DNA of 64,000 nucleotides from Candidatus Neoehrlichia procyonis str. RAC413 (GTDB lineage: Bacteria; Pseudomonadota; Alphaproteobacteria; Rickettsiales; Anaplasmataceae): positions 372,001 through 436,000 of the forward strand of contig NZ_LANX01000001.1 in assembly GCF_000964795.1 (NCBI RefSeq), read 5' to 3'. Shown in pieces: positions 39,360-49,714 of this stretch. The position numbers and the translations under genes were made by a program. A model generated the notes under the pieces. It did no database searches, was not told the origin of the DNA, and worked only from the letters and a program-made list of their open reading frames with translations. Numbering within the stretch: position 1 is the first letter of the stretch; each line of letters begins with the position of its first letter.

Positions 39360-40220
39360 CTATTCCTTTATGTCATCACGCTTATTATCTTCTAGCACTA
39401 AACTGTCATCGCTTTTGTTGACATTGGCACCTTTATTAGATCTAAACTTATTTTTCAATAAAGTATCTCTTTTTTCTACAGAAAAATCTTTTATATCATC
39501 AACATTAACGCCAGAATTAATTAAATCAGAATGTATAGCTTTTAATATGGTATCAGAAACAATTCTACAGAAAAAATCTATAGATCTTACAGCATCATCA
39601 TTACCAGGAATTGGATAATCTATCCCTCTTGGATCAGAATTTGTATCTAAGACTGCTACCACAGGAATATTCAATTTATTCGCTTCCTTAATCGCTATGC
39701 GCTCCTTATTAGCATCAATAATAAATAAAATATGTGGTAACCCACCCATTTCACGAATCCCACCTAAAGACTTAAGTAGCTTTGCCTTTTCCTTTTCAAA
39801 AAGCAAAATTTCTTTTTTTGTAAATTTATTATCTTGATTATTAAGTAATTGATCATAATAAACAAGCTTTTTAATTGATGAAGAAACAGTTTCCCAATTA
39901 GTTAACATGCCTCCTAACCATCTATTATTAACATAATACTGCCCACAACGTACAGCCTCCTCAGCAAGAATATTAGAAGCCTGAACTTTTGTTCCCACAA
40001 ATAACACTCTACCTCTTTTTAACACTACATCATACAACACCTCAAGTGCCTTCTTAAAAAGAATTATAGTTTTTTGTAAATCAATTATATGAATATCTTT
40101 ATATTTATGCACACCATATATATAAGGTGCCATATTTGGATTCCAACGGCCTGTCTTATGCCCAAAATGAACACCAGCATCTATCAAATCTCGTATAGTA
40201 AAATCTGGCAAATCAAACAT
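39360..40220 (-). CDS. rpsB: 30S ribosomal protein S2
   Basis: Small-subunit protein at the head-platform junction. 286 residues: [20 protein letters not shown] (7-26), [39 protein letters not shown] and the nucleotide-like block [20 protein letters not shown], then [19 protein letters not shown]. The C-terminal 50 residues are a charged extension ([20 protein letters not shown]) longer than in E. coli. First gene of the operon with tsf, a Mth938-like gene and znuB. The upstream gap contains a small hairpin about 47 nt before the start that could be a leader element. Confidence 0.98.
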   Translation of the reverse strand: MFDLPDFTIRDLIDAGVHFGHKTGRWNPNMAPYIYGVHKYKDIHIIDLQKTIILFKKALEVLYDVVLKRGRVLFVGTKVQASNILAEEAVRCGQYYVNNRWLGGMLTNWETVSSSIKKLVYYDQLLNNQDNKFTKKEILLFEKEKAKLLKSLGGIREMGGLPHILFIIDANKERIAIKEANKLNIPVVAVLDTNSDPRGIDYPIPGNDDAVRSIDFFCRIVSDTILKAIHSDLINSGVNVDDIKDFSVEKRDTLLKNKFRSNKGANVNKSDDSLVLEDNKRDDIKE

Positions 40221-40266
40221 CTATAACTCCCTTTAATTTTATAATAGTTAAACCTCCATAGCTATC

Positions 40267-40278
40267 CCTGTAAACAGG
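40267..40278 (-). promoter_or_regulatory. Small hairpin in the rpsB leader
   Basis: CCTGTAAACAGG (palindromic ends, 4-5 bp stem) lies 46-58 nt upstream of the rpsB start within an otherwise AT-rich gap that contains unusually G/C-containing words. It may be part of an autoregulatory leader of S2; the stem is short, so this is tentative. Confidence 0.25.
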
Positions 40279-40539
40279 ACCATTATTACAGCCATGTGTG
40301 AATTAGCACTATAGTTCAATAATAACTACAACACTATTACATACTAACAAGTAATATTTTTATTATCAAGATTTAAGTAACACAATCACTCAAAGGCAAT
40401 AATATTATACAAATTAGCTAGTATAATAATTAAGCACATGAACTATCATTATATGTTTTTACACTTTTAATTTTTTTATAGTATATATATTATTTCGTAT
40501 ATGTACATGGCTATAGCGCAATCGCATAATCTCCCCCAT

Positions 40540-40615
40540 ATACACTGCAAAATATAATCCTTTACCTCACATAATCAACGCACTTGTATATTGTACTACC
40601 TGTTTTCTCACATTA
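40540..40615 (-). pseudogene. Decayed duplicate of an internal segment of maf
   Basis: The block CACATAATCAACGCACTTG (about 40568-40586) and its surroundings (TGCAAAATATAATCCTTTA before, TGTATATTGTACTACCTG after) align with 40714-40785 inside maf (CTTTAATCCACATAATCAAC). The copy lies in direct orientation immediately beyond the 3' end of maf, has small deletions, and cannot be translated as part of a gene. It is a truncated duplicate next to its parent. Confidence 0.8.
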
Positions 40616-40623
40616 TTATTTTA

Positions 40624-41220
40624 TTAGTTATCAAAAGCATATTTTAAATCAAAATAATTACTTAAAAGACAATAAGTCTCATGCAAAGGCAGACCTACAA
40701 TTGCAGAATACGAGCCTTTAATCCACATAATCAACGCACTTGCATAACCTTGTATATTATATCCTCCTGTTTTCCCGTACCATTGCTTTAAGTGAATATA
40801 ATAATCTATTTCCTTCATGGATAAACGCTTAAATTTTACAATTGTTACAACATTTTTTACATGTAATTTATTTTCAGGCGTATACAAACAAATTGTAGTA
40901 TATACGCGATGCCTACGACCAGAAAGCAATTTCATATATTTTATAGCTTGTTCCTGATTTTCTGCTTTTAGCAATATTCTCCTCCCACAACATACTATAG
41001 TATCTGCACTTAATACAAATTTATCTGGACGTATCACTTTAATTTTTTCAGCTTTATTTTTTGCGATACGAATAGAATAATCCTTAGGAAGTTCTTTATT
41101 ATAGTAAGATTCATCAATTTCTGAAGATATCACCTCCTCAGGCAATACACCTATTTTTTTTAATAAGTTAATGCGCTGATGTGATGAAGATGCCAATACT
41201 AAATTTTTAATTTTTATCAT
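40624..41220 (-). CDS. maf: Maf-family nucleotide pyrophosphatase
   Basis: House-cleaning nucleotide pyrophosphatase that hydrolyses non-canonical or modified nucleoside triphosphates, linked to control of septum formation when overexpressed. 198 residues. The signature LASSSHQRINLLKKIG is at about 9-24, SSEIDESYY near 32-40, the catalytic aspartate block FVLSADTIVCC around 68-78, and LLSGRRHRVYTTICL around 94-108. DYYIHLKQWYGKTGGYNIQG near 135-154 matches the substrate-binding part. It follows infA by 9 nt, so they are probably cotranscribed. A truncated duplicate of part of the gene lies just beyond its 3' end. Confidence 0.95.
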   Translation of the reverse strand: MIKIKNLVLASSSHQRINLLKKIGVLPEEVISSEIDESYYNKELPKDYSIRIAKNKAEKIKVIRPDKFVLSADTIVCCGRRILLKAENQEQAIKYMKLLSGRRHRVYTTICLYTPENKLHVKNVVTIVKFKRLSMKEIDYYIHLKQWYGKTGGYNIQGYASALIMWIKGSYSAIVGLPLHETYCLLSNYFDLKYAFDN

Positions 41221-41229
41221 TTGTAATGT

Positions 41230-41478
41230 TTAATCTATAACCTTAAGCCGCCTAATAATTCGACCTTTACCTACTCCACTCTTATCAATACCATAAGAAC
41301 TTATTTCCATTAACACCTTATCATGCATTAAAATACGTATCTTACTTTTACGTATTTTACCAGAAGCATGAGCTATAATCTCGTGCCCATCACTTAGCTT
41401 TACTACAAAAGTCGCATCACGCAATAATTTAACTACTATACCTTCAACTTCTATAATTCCTTCTTTTACAGCCACCAT
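41230..41478 (-). CDS. infA: Translation initiation factor IF-1
   Basis: Binds the 30S A site during initiation. 82 residues with an OB fold: IIEVEGIVVKLLRDATFVVK, LSDGHEIIAHASGKIRKSKI and RILMHDKVLMEISSYGIDKS, then KGRIIRR. These align throughout with IF-1 (DGHEIIAHASGKIRK is diagnostic). It is about ten residues longer than the 72-residue E. coli form, with an insertion before KGRI and a short C-terminal tail. The start at 41478 gives the natural N-terminus. First gene of an infA-maf pair. Confidence 0.95.
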   Translation of the reverse strand: MVAVKEGIIEVEGIVVKLLRDATFVVKLSDGHEIIAHASGKIRKSKIRILMHDKVLMEISSYGIDKSGVGKGRIIRRLKVID

Positions 41479-41821
41479 TTTATCAAAAAAATTAATAGCA
41501 TCATTATATAGTAATATTTACAAAAGCGCAATACGGTTTTATTACTTTGTTTTGTACCGTTAAATAATATCAATACCTTTTAAAATCTCGATATTATATG
41601 CTATTAAAAAAGATAAGTTATTCACTTATAGTCATATTAATTTTATCAAATAGCAACAGATACTCTAAAATAAATTACATAGATAATATTTATAATTCTT
41701 ACAAAACAAACTTGTAATTTTCCATGACTTTAGTGTACATTTATTTACAAAAAATATTTAAATTTATTGCAATAATTTCCTACTATAATAAGCATAAATT
41801 AAACTTATTTAAGAGTATATT
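41479..41821. other. Intergenic upstream of infA
   Basis: About 340 bp, AT-rich. It should hold the infA promoter at its left end and the 3' end of the HlyD-type gene at its right. No RNA gene seen. Confidence 0.55.
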
Positions 41822-42895
41822 TTATGTAACAACATGAACTTTTGTACCAACTTTAGAATATTCATGTCCTAAAATAATTAAATTTACAACTTCTGGAAGA
41901 TTTATAACCCACACATTACCATATGAATCATCATCAATAATTTCAACTGTAATAAATTCAACTGTATTATCATCATTAACAATTTTTAATCCTATTTCTC
42001 CTGCATCATTCAAACTTAATAAAGAGGATGAAACTTTTTGAGCTTTAAATTGACCTACTAATAATTCAACATTCGACATCATTCCTTGTGTAACAAAATG
42101 ATTTTCATCATTCTTGACTGTAACTTCAACTGTATAAGTCTTAGTTTGTGGATTTGCAATTTTACTAATAAAACTTACTATCCCTTTAAATACTTTTCCA
42201 TTACTTAATATAACATTAGATGACGAATTAAGTTGTAACATTTCTGCATCCTTAGTAGAAACATTTACTACAACTTTAAACTGATTAAAATTAACTATTT
42301 TTGCAATCACTTGCCCAAAATTAACAAAACTTCCAACTTGGACATTAACCTTATCTACATAACCTGTAAAGGGAGCCCTTATTTTCGTATTATTAAAATT
42401 AATATGTGCTTTTTTAACATCTGCATAAGCTGATTGAAGAGCAGCAAAAGCTGCATTATCCTGCACTTCTGATCTATAGCCCTTCTTATATAATGCCCGC
42501 GAAACCTCATACTCAAGTTGTCTTTGTTTTAATATAGCCTGTGCTTGCTTTAATTGTTCTGCTTTATCATTTTCTTCTACTGCTAATATTACTGCATTTT
42601 TGTTAACTGCATCCCCACTATTAATCAAAAGGCTTGTAACTTTTCCACTAACTTCTGAAGTAATTTCTGCAAGCTGTAATGCATTTACCTCACCTACTAC
42701 AGAACGATATACTACTTTATTTTGAGAATAATATTTTTTCACACGCACGGAAGGAATACTTTCAGAAAAGCTTATTATTTCAGGCCTTCGATATACAAAT
42801 ATCCCACTACAAACCCAGCAAATACTCACTGCTAATACTAGTAATACAATCTTATACTGTAACTTTAATTTTAAGATACATTTTAAAATACTCAT
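41822..42895 (-). CDS. Efflux RND-type periplasmic adaptor (HlyD/AcrA family)
   Basis: Membrane-fusion protein that links an inner-membrane pump to an outer-membrane channel. 357 residues: an N-terminal membrane anchor (about 15-33, IVLLVLAVSICWVCSGIFVY), the first half of a biotinyl-lipoyl domain (GEVNALQLAEITSEVSGKVT, then GDAVNKNAVILAVEEND), a helical hairpin (about 110-155, AEQLKQAQAILKQRQLEYEV), the second lipoyl half (KIRAPFTGYVDKVNVQVGSF) and beta-barrel domains (NVSTKDAEML, VSFISKIANPQTKTYTVEVT). No pump gene adjoins it, so its partner must lie elsewhere. Substrate unknown. Confidence 0.88.
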   Translation of the reverse strand: MSILKCILKLKLQYKIVLLVLAVSICWVCSGIFVYRRPEIISFSESIPSVRVKKYYSQNKVVYRSVVGEVNALQLAEITSEVSGKVTSLLINSGDAVNKNAVILAVEENDKAEQLKQAQAILKQRQLEYEVSRALYKKGYRSEVQDNAAFAALQSAYADVKKAHINFNNTKIRAPFTGYVDKVNVQVGSFVNFGQVIAKIVNFNQFKVVVNVSTKDAEMLQLNSSSNVILSNGKVFKGIVSFISKIANPQTKTYTVEVTVKNDENHFVTQGMMSNVELLVGQFKAQKVSSSLLSLNDAGEIGLKIVNDDNTVEFITVEIIDDDSYGNVWVINLPEVVNLIILGHEYSKVGTKVHVVT

Positions 42896-43142
42896 ATACT
42901 CACTTCACATATTATATTAAAAACCTATTTTTTTTCACATAATATAGCAATTCGCAACAAAACTATCCCTATTTCACAATCACATAACGTTGTTGCATAT
43001 ATAACTTTAGACATACCTAAACACTATATAATGCCACCGTTATAACATAAAATTGCTTTTCTAAATTCTACAGTACAATGTAATTCAGTAACGACAACAA
43101 ATACCAATAATAATACATCTTACATTAAAAAATATTAACGTT

Positions 43143-44552
43143 TTATTTTTTATACTTTAAAAATGCTATTTCACACGCATCCTTAAATACTTCGTTTACA
43201 TCAGGATGAGAATGACAAATATGATAAATATCTTCAGATGATGCCTTATAAGTCATAGCAACTACTACTTCATTAATCATGGTATCAGCATATGTTCCAA
43301 AAATATGCACACCTATAATAGCATCTGTTTTCTTACACGTTAAAACTTTCACAAAACCTTCGTCTTCACCAGTAGCTCTAGCTCTACCATTAGCCGAAAA
43401 ATTACTTTTTCCAACATTATAATCATACTTTATACTTTTGAGATAATCTTCGGTTTTACCTACAGATGCTACAGCAGGGTGTGTATATATCACATTAGGT
43501 ATAATTTCATAATCTATATAAGAAGAATACCCCGCTATTAATTCAGCAACAACATGTCCTTCTTTTTCTGCCTTATGAGCAAGCATTGCTCCGCCAATAA
43601 CATCCCCTATAGCAAATATTCCTTTAACATTAGTTTCAAATTTATCATTAACTACAATAAACCCCTTATCATCCTTTACTATATCATATAATTCTATCAA
43701 ATTTTCAGTACATGGGTTTCTTCCAACAGCAACAAGTACTTTATCAACCTCTATAATAGTAACCTGATTATCTATTAAGGATTCGCACTCTACAACAAGC
43801 CCTTTATCTTTATAATGCACAGATGTTACTTTAGACGACATTTGAAATTTTATTCCTGATTTTTTCAAAGAATTCATCAAGCTCTTACTAATATCACTAT
43901 CCATACTCGCAGCAATTTGGCTTGAACACTCAATAATTGTTACTTCAGAACCTAGCCTACTCCATACTGATGACATTTCAATACCTATCACCCCTCCTCC
44001 GATAACTGCTAATCTTTTTGGTGGGTTAGAAAGACTTAAAATAGAATCAGAAGATAGAATATCTTTTTCATCAATATTAACATTTGGCAAAGCAGAAGGC
44101 TGAGACCCCGTAGCAATGACTACATTTTTAGATGTAATTTCTTGATATTCACCTTTCTCATCATTCACTTTTATAGTAAAGCTATCTGCCGATATTAATG
44201 ATATCTTTGCAGTACCGCAAAACCTCTTAATTTTATTATAAGAAAGTAAAAACTCAATCCCATTACTTAAATCCTGCACTACCTTATCTTTAATCTCCAT
44301 TGCTTTATGTAAATCAAATTTTACATTGTCAATAACTACTCCATATTTTGATAAATTATGCTTAGCACTATAGTATTTATACGAAGAATCTAATAATGCT
44401 TTCGAAGGTATACATCCTACTCTTAAGCATGTACCCCCTAATAAACGATTTTTATCTACGCATGCAACTTTTAATCCTAATTGCGCTGCACGAATTGCAC
44501 ATTTATAACCCCCAGGACCGCCTCCAATTACAATAACATCATATTTTTCCAT
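43143..44552 (-). CDS. lpdA: Dihydrolipoyl dehydrogenase (E3)
   Basis: FAD-dependent E3 subunit of the 2-oxoacid dehydrogenase complexes, reoxidising dihydrolipoamide with NAD+. 469 residues: N-terminal FAD site YDVIVIGGGPGGYKCAIRAA, the redox disulfide Cys42/Cys47 in GGTCLRVGCIPSKALL, the NAD site LAVIGGGVIGIEMSSVWSRL, the second FAD contact GIFAIGDVIGGAMLAHKAEK, and the C-terminal catalytic HICHSHPDVNEVFKDA. Length matches Lpd. It lies 16 nt after a BamB-like gene on the same strand and may be cotranscribed with it. Confidence 0.96.
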   Translation of the reverse strand: MEKYDVIVIGGGPGGYKCAIRAAQLGLKVACVDKNRLLGGTCLRVGCIPSKALLDSSYKYYSAKHNLSKYGVVIDNVKFDLHKAMEIKDKVVQDLSNGIEFLLSYNKIKRFCGTAKISLISADSFTIKVNDEKGEYQEITSKNVVIATGSQPSALPNVNIDEKDILSSDSILSLSNPPKRLAVIGGGVIGIEMSSVWSRLGSEVTIIECSSQIAASMDSDISKSLMNSLKKSGIKFQMSSKVTSVHYKDKGLVVECESLIDNQVTIIEVDKVLVAVGRNPCTENLIELYDIVKDDKGFIVVNDKFETNVKGIFAIGDVIGGAMLAHKAEKEGHVVAELIAGYSSYIDYEIIPNVIYTHPAVASVGKTEDYLKSIKYDYNVGKSNFSANGRARATGEDEGFVKVLTCKKTDAIIGVHIFGTYADTMINEVVVAMTYKASSEDIYHICHSHPDVNEVFKDACEIAFLKYKK

Positions 44553-44568
44553 ATCATTACACCACTAC

Positions 44569-45783
44569 TTAAGAAATAACTGCTAAACCATGCCCTTTTG
44601 TTATAAAATACATTGAAAAATTTAAAATCATTGGTTCATAGGATGGCTTAGGAACATTACTAACTTTTTCTATAACCCCTAAAGCAGAATCAATTTTTAA
44701 CAAGTATCCACTATCATTTAACACCCATATTTTATTACCTGTTAAAATAGGTGAAAACCACTTATTCGGCTTCCTAAACCCAGAATTTTTTCTTACCTTA
44801 TTTAATAAGTTACACTTCCACATAATAGTTTTATTTTTAACATTAAATGCAACTAATATGTTATCTCTAGTAATAATAAAAATATTACTATTAATTATTG
44901 GAGAAACAACCTTAACATTCAACTTTTCTACCCAATTAACTTGCCCAGAAAGTACATTAATACTCACTAAATCATGATCATAATTTACAATAAAAAGTTC
45001 ATCTCCCTCAGTGATTGGTGTAATTGAAATATCATCGACAAGACTAAAGCTCTCTTTATTCAACACTAAATCCCATAGTTTATCTCCATTATAAGAATTC
45101 AAAGCTATAACGTTACCATTAGGTAATAATAACGTTAAAATATCATTTTTAACATTAAAAGCTGGAGATAATGAACTCATTTTTTTTATATCTGATAAAG
45201 CACCTTGATAGGACCATAAGAATTGTCCATCACTAACATTAAAAATAAATAAGTAATTATCCACTGTTAATACAGCAACATTTTTTCCATTATTAATTAC
45301 AACAGGATTTCCATCAACAATATTTCTTAAAACTTGCTTCCACATTATCTTTGAAGTACTAACATCCACACCATAAAGCACATTATCTACTATACATAAT
45401 ATAATTCCTTGAGGATATAATAACTTATCAAAAGCATATGATAGCCCCCCTCCATATATTTTTTGTGAATTTGTTAAACTGACATTCCATAAAATATCAT
45501 TTGGGTTTTTACCATTTAGATAATATAATTTACCTGTATTTTCTAAAATAACAATCCCATTACTAGTAGCAATACTAGAAGCAATTTTTTTACCATTTAG
45601 TAAAAATGTTTTTACCTTATTAAAATTAAAACTTAGGTTTAAATGCTCAGGTTTTCCAACGGCTAAAGAAGAAATATCTTTCTCTAATTGCAATGATGAA
45701 TTCATTTTACCAACTTCCCTGCAAAATGCATCATTGAATATGAAATATAAAAACATAAAAAATAATATTGCTAAGAACCGCAT
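44569..45783 (-). CDS. bamB: PQQ-like beta-propeller protein, BamB-like
   Basis: 404 residues: an N-terminal hydrophobic export signal (MRFLAILFFMFLYFIFNDAF) followed by repeated beta-propeller blades with the PQQ-repeat pattern (VYGVDVSTSKIMWKQVL-like stretches such as LLPNGNVIALNSYNGDKLWD and VSINVLSGQVNWVEKL). BamB is the lipoprotein of the BAM complex that inserts outer-membrane proteins. The expected lipobox cysteine is poorly placed here (DAFC), so lipid attachment is doubtful. The ORF fits BamB length (about 390). With five porins in the same window, a BAM role is sensible, but a generic PQQ-repeat protein is possible. Upstream partner of lpdA. Confidence 0.78.
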   Translation of the reverse strand: MRFLAILFFMFLYFIFNDAFCREVGKMNSSLQLEKDISSLAVGKPEHLNLSFNFNKVKTFLLNGKKIASSIATSNGIVILENTGKLYYLNGKNPNDILWNVSLTNSQKIYGGGLSYAFDKLLYPQGIILCIVDNVLYGVDVSTSKIMWKQVLRNIVDGNPVVINNGKNVAVLTVDNYLFIFNVSDGQFLWSYQGALSDIKKMSSLSPAFNVKNDILTLLLPNGNVIALNSYNGDKLWDLVLNKESFSLVDDISITPITEGDELFIVNYDHDLVSINVLSGQVNWVEKLNVKVVSPIINSNIFIITRDNILVAFNVKNKTIMWKCNLLNKVRKNSGFRKPNKWFSPILTGNKIWVLNDSGYLLKIDSALGVIEKVSNVPKPSYEPMILNFSMYFITKGHGLAVIS

Positions 45784-46678
45784 CTTTGCTACAATAAAAA
45801 ACTCAATTCATAATACTTAACTAACTTATTTGAATAAATCAACTAATTATTAAATAAAAAAAAGCTTCGCTATAAATTCAATAGCATTATTTATAACATC
45901 TCACATCATTAATAATGATAATTGCTTAATATTTAAGGAACGTAAACTATTTTATTTACTTGATAAAGGCACAAGTATACACCACCACGTAGATTTAAAT
46001 TAAATACATTATATAACAATAAAATATATTAAAGTTTTTATTGTAAATATTGCTATATATTTTAATTAATCATAAACTATAATCAATTATTTATATAACC
46101 TTTAATAAGAAAAACTTACCAACAGTATAAAGAACTATTTATATATTTCTTTGAAAAAAAAACATCTTACGCTTGCATAACTTCATCCTAAAATGAATAA
46201 TGTGTACAATTTATTGTACTAAATCAATCTTAATAAAATTAGCAACTTAATAACCATTGAATACTATAAAATATTAGAAATTTGATAAAAAATTAATTTT
46301 TAACCTACAATTTATCACTAGCATTATATCATTTTTTGTATATATAAATACTTATACATCCTTCACTACCTTCCTATATTTTTATATTAAATTAGAAATG
46401 TTATTTCCATATTAATATTAATAAAAAAATTATTATTTTGTTCTACTAAAGCATATAATAAATAACTAGTATATTGTTCTAATTAATAATAAATTATATG
46501 CAATGTAATGTAATAAATAATTTCTTAAGTATTACAATGCTATAAACAAATGTATAATACATAACTAAGGTGCATAAAATATTATACAATACAGTAAAAT
46601 TTACTATAGATAAAAAATATTTACTCTATAAACTCTTACATGATATAAATAATCATATACTCAAATCAGTAAATAATT
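45784..46678. other. Divergent intergenic region bamB-like/gpmI (895 bp)
   Basis: AT-rich gap between two diverging genes. It must contain promoters in both directions. No RNA gene, tandem repeat or remnant was recognised. Confidence 0.55.
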
Positions 46679-48184
46679 ATGGTAAGTAATAGCGTGGTTT
46701 TATGTATATTGGATGGTTGGGGTAATGGAAACAATAACAAATACGATGCTATTGGCACCACTAATAAGCCGTGCTGGGACTATATTACTTCACAATATCC
46801 TAAAAGCAATTTAATAACAAGTGGTATAGATGTCGGGTTACCAAAAGGACAAATTGGAAATTCAGAAGTTGGACATATAAATTTAGGTAGCGGTAGAATT
46901 GTATTACAAGACTTACATAGAATTAACACTGAAATACATAACATTGCACAAAATAGTAGCTTACTATCATTTATACAAAAAATTCAAAGTAAAAAAGGTG
47001 CTTGCCATATTATCGGGCTATTGTCTGATGGAGGTGTACATTCCTTACAAAGCCACATGCTAACCCTCATAACAATACTTACAAAATCATACGTAAAAAT
47101 ATTTATACACGCATTTTTAGATGGAAGAGATACTCCTCCATCCTCAGCAAAAAAATATATTAACATATTAAATGAGCATATTTGCAAATATAATAATGTA
47201 TATATTGCTACTATTAGCGGCCGTTATTATGCAATGGACAGAGATAATCGTATTGACAGAACAGAAAAAGTCTATAATGCTATAGCTTTTTCTGAAGGCA
47301 AAAAATATAATAATGCAATATTAGCAATAGATAGCCACTATGCATCTGGAATCACAGATGAATTCATATTACCATCAATCATAGGTGATTACTGTGGTCT
47401 TAATCATAATGATGGCATATTAATAACAAATTTTCGTAGCGATAGAGTAATACAAATAATCAACATGATCACAAATAGTATTAAACCTCGCAAGCACATT
47501 CATATAGATAATATCTTAGGTATGATAGAATACTCAAAAAATATTAATATTCCTTGTTTATTTCCTAAATACAACATAAAAAATACTCTAGGGGAAATAA
47601 TATCAAATCATAACTTATTTCAGCTAAGACTTGCTGAAACTGAAAAATTTGCACATGTAACTTTCTTCTTTAATGGCGGTAGAGAAGAATTTTTTAAAAA
47701 TGAAGAAAGAATTATTATTCCATCACCACAAGTACCAACATATGATTTGAAACCAGAAATGTCTGCATACGAAGTCACAGATCATTTAATAAGTAATATT
47801 CACTTAAAAAAATACTCTCTTATTATAGTAAATTATGCAAATGCTGACATGTTAGGACATACTGGAAATATTGAAGCAACAAGAAAAGCGGTTGCTTCTG
47901 TTGATAAGTGCTTGGGTAAAGTATTAGAATCTGTTAAAAATAATAACTATATATTAGTTATCACTGCCGATCATGGAAATGCAGAAAAGATGTTTGACGT
48001 AAAAAATAAAATGCCGTATACAGCACATACTACCAATAGTGTACCATTTATAATATGCAATTATAATAAAAAAATTGCTTTAAAAGACGGTAGATTATGT
48101 GATGTATCTCCTACCATACTAGAATTATTACAAATTAAGCAACCACTAGAAATGACAGGAAAATCTTTAATACAAGAAATATAA
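46679..48184 (+). CDS. gpmI: 2,3-bisphosphoglycerate-independent phosphoglycerate mutase
   Basis: Manganese-dependent glycolytic/gluconeogenic enzyme interconverting 3- and 2-phosphoglycerate. 501 residues of the alkaline-phosphatase superfamily: Asp12 in CILDGWG and the phosphorylated Ser62 in [38 protein letters not shown] near 143-160; [12 protein letters not shown] around 180; metal-binding [15 protein letters not shown] (about 383) and [10 protein letters not shown] (about 428), with HTTNSVPFI following. Length is typical. In these bacteria the enzyme mostly serves gluconeogenesis and precursor supply, as sugar uptake is lacking (general knowledge of the genus). Stands alone. Confidence 0.97.
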   Translation: MVSNSVVLCILDGWGNGNNNKYDAIGTTNKPCWDYITSQYPKSNLITSGIDVGLPKGQIGNSEVGHINLGSGRIVLQDLHRINTEIHNIAQNSSLLSFIQKIQSKKGACHIIGLLSDGGVHSLQSHMLTLITILTKSYVKIFIHAFLDGRDTPPSSAKKYINILNEHICKYNNVYIATISGRYYAMDRDNRIDRTEKVYNAIAFSEGKKYNNAILAIDSHYASGITDEFILPSIIGDYCGLNHNDGILITNFRSDRVIQIINMITNSIKPRKHIHIDNILGMIEYSKNINIPCLFPKYNIKNTLGEIISNHNLFQLRLAETEKFAHVTFFFNGGREEFFKNEERIIIPSPQVPTYDLKPEMSAYEVTDHLISNIHLKKYSLIIVNYANADMLGHTGNIEATRKAVASVDKCLGKVLESVKNNNYILVITADHGNAEKMFDVKNKMPYTAHTTNSVPFIICNYNKKIALKDGRLCDVSPTILELLQIKQPLEMTGKSLIQEI

Positions 48185-48394
48185 ATGTATATTACCTACA
48201 TAAAAGATTCTTAAAAAGTTTCGTTTTGATCTCCATTGCACATGTTTCCTATTAGCAATACGCTAACATCATGTTACCAATTGCCTAGCACATAACTAAA
48301 TACCTTAAAAATATTTAAATAACCCTATTTTTAGTTAATACATTTACATATAATTGAGTATACATACTACACAAATATATAAATCTATTGTAGA

Positions 48395-49714
48395 TTACTT
48401 AGTATTATGAATGTATGGGTTATGATTTTTTTTAAATATAATTTTTATAGGTACTTCATAAAAAAAGGATTGTGCTAAGCTATTCTTTAAATATTTTTGG
48501 TAAGTAACATCTATGACTCCCATATTTGTTGATACTACAAACACCAATGGCATCACGCTAATTTGTGTAATATATTTTAATTTAACTTGTTTTCCTTTAT
48601 ACAAAGGCGGAGAATGGTGGTTTATTGCTATAGATAACCATTTATTAAGATCTGCAGTATTAATACGTTTAGTAAGACTACTATAAAGATTTAAACATTT
48701 ATCAAGTATTTTATTACAATTAATATTTTTAAGAGCAGAAATTTCTATAATTGGAACTTTAAAATCAATTTTATTACTTTGTTGAATAATATTTTTTAAT
48801 CTTTCTCTTTCTACTTTTGTATCAATTAAATCCAATTTATTTAATGCTACAATAAGTCCTTTGCCTTTACGTATAGCTATTTCAGCAATCGATAAATCTT
48901 GTTGACTAATTCCAAAAACAAAATCAACTATTAAAATTACAATATCTGATTTTGCAATTGACGATATAGATAACTTATTAGAAAAAGTTTCTATACTCTC
49001 TACTACTTTTGATTTTCTACGCATTCCAGCAGTATCAACTAATGTAAATCTTCTACCTTTATAATCATAATCTACATCTATAGAATCACGAGTAGTACCT
49101 GCTTCACTATCTGTAATTAACCTATTATCATTTAAAAAAGTATTTATTAAAGTTGATTTACCAACATTTGGCTGACCGACTATAGAAACTTTTATAGTGT
49201 TAACTCTTTCACCTTCAAAGTCACTTTCTTCACATAATGAAGTCAAAGCATCATATAAATCTGCCATACCTAAACCATGTTCAGCTGATATATACACTGG
49301 ACCAATAAAATTCAAATATTCTAAATAGTCTACTGGATAACAGTTTTTATTACTTTCACACTTATTAGCAATCAGTATTATAGGCTTACTTGTTAACTTT
49401 CGTAACCACTTTGCAAAAATTGTAACTTTTTCATCAAAATTTACCCTAGAATCAACGACAAAAAATATAACATTAGCAGACTCTACTGCTAATTTAACTT
49501 GTTCAATAATTAAGTGCGATAATTTAATACTGCCATTAACTCCACCCGTATCAATAATTTTAAACCTTAACCCACATAAGTCAACATAGCTTTCCCTTCT
49601 ATCCCTTGTTACATTGGGAATATTGCTCACTATAGCAAGCTTTTTACCAACTAATCTATTAAATAAAGTTGATTTACCAGCGTTTGGTAATCCAACAATT
49701 GCTATTTCTAACAT
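48395..49714 (-). CDS. der: Ribosome biogenesis GTPase Der (EngA)
   Basis: Double GTPase needed for 50S assembly. I start it at the ATG 49714 (MLEIAIVGLPNAGKST), one codon after a TTG; 439 residues. First G domain: P-loop GLPNAGKST (8-16), DTGG, and NKCE. Second G domain: GQPNVGKST (about 179), DTAGMRRKSKV and NKLD. The KH-like C-terminal domain starts near 355 (LNKWLSIAINHHSPP, then KGKQVKLKYITQ) and ends NHNPYIHNTK. Length is normal. A decayed copy of its last 180 nt lies about 1.6 kb away between this gene and carA. Confidence 0.97.
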   Translation of the reverse strand: MLEIAIVGLPNAGKSTLFNRLVGKKLAIVSNIPNVTRDRRESYVDLCGLRFKIIDTGGVNGSIKLSHLIIEQVKLAVESANVIFFVVDSRVNFDEKVTIFAKWLRKLTSKPIILIANKCESNKNCYPVDYLEYLNFIGPVYISAEHGLGMADLYDALTSLCEESDFEGERVNTIKVSIVGQPNVGKSTLINTFLNDNRLITDSEAGTTRDSIDVDYDYKGRRFTLVDTAGMRRKSKVVESIETFSNKLSISSIAKSDIVILIVDFVFGISQQDLSIAEIAIRKGKGLIVALNKLDLIDTKVERERLKNIIQQSNKIDFKVPIIEISALKNINCNKILDKCLNLYSSLTKRINTADLNKWLSIAINHHSPPLYKGKQVKLKYITQISVMPLVFVVSTNMGVIDVTYQKYLKNSLAQSFFYEVPIKIIFKKNHNPYIHNTK

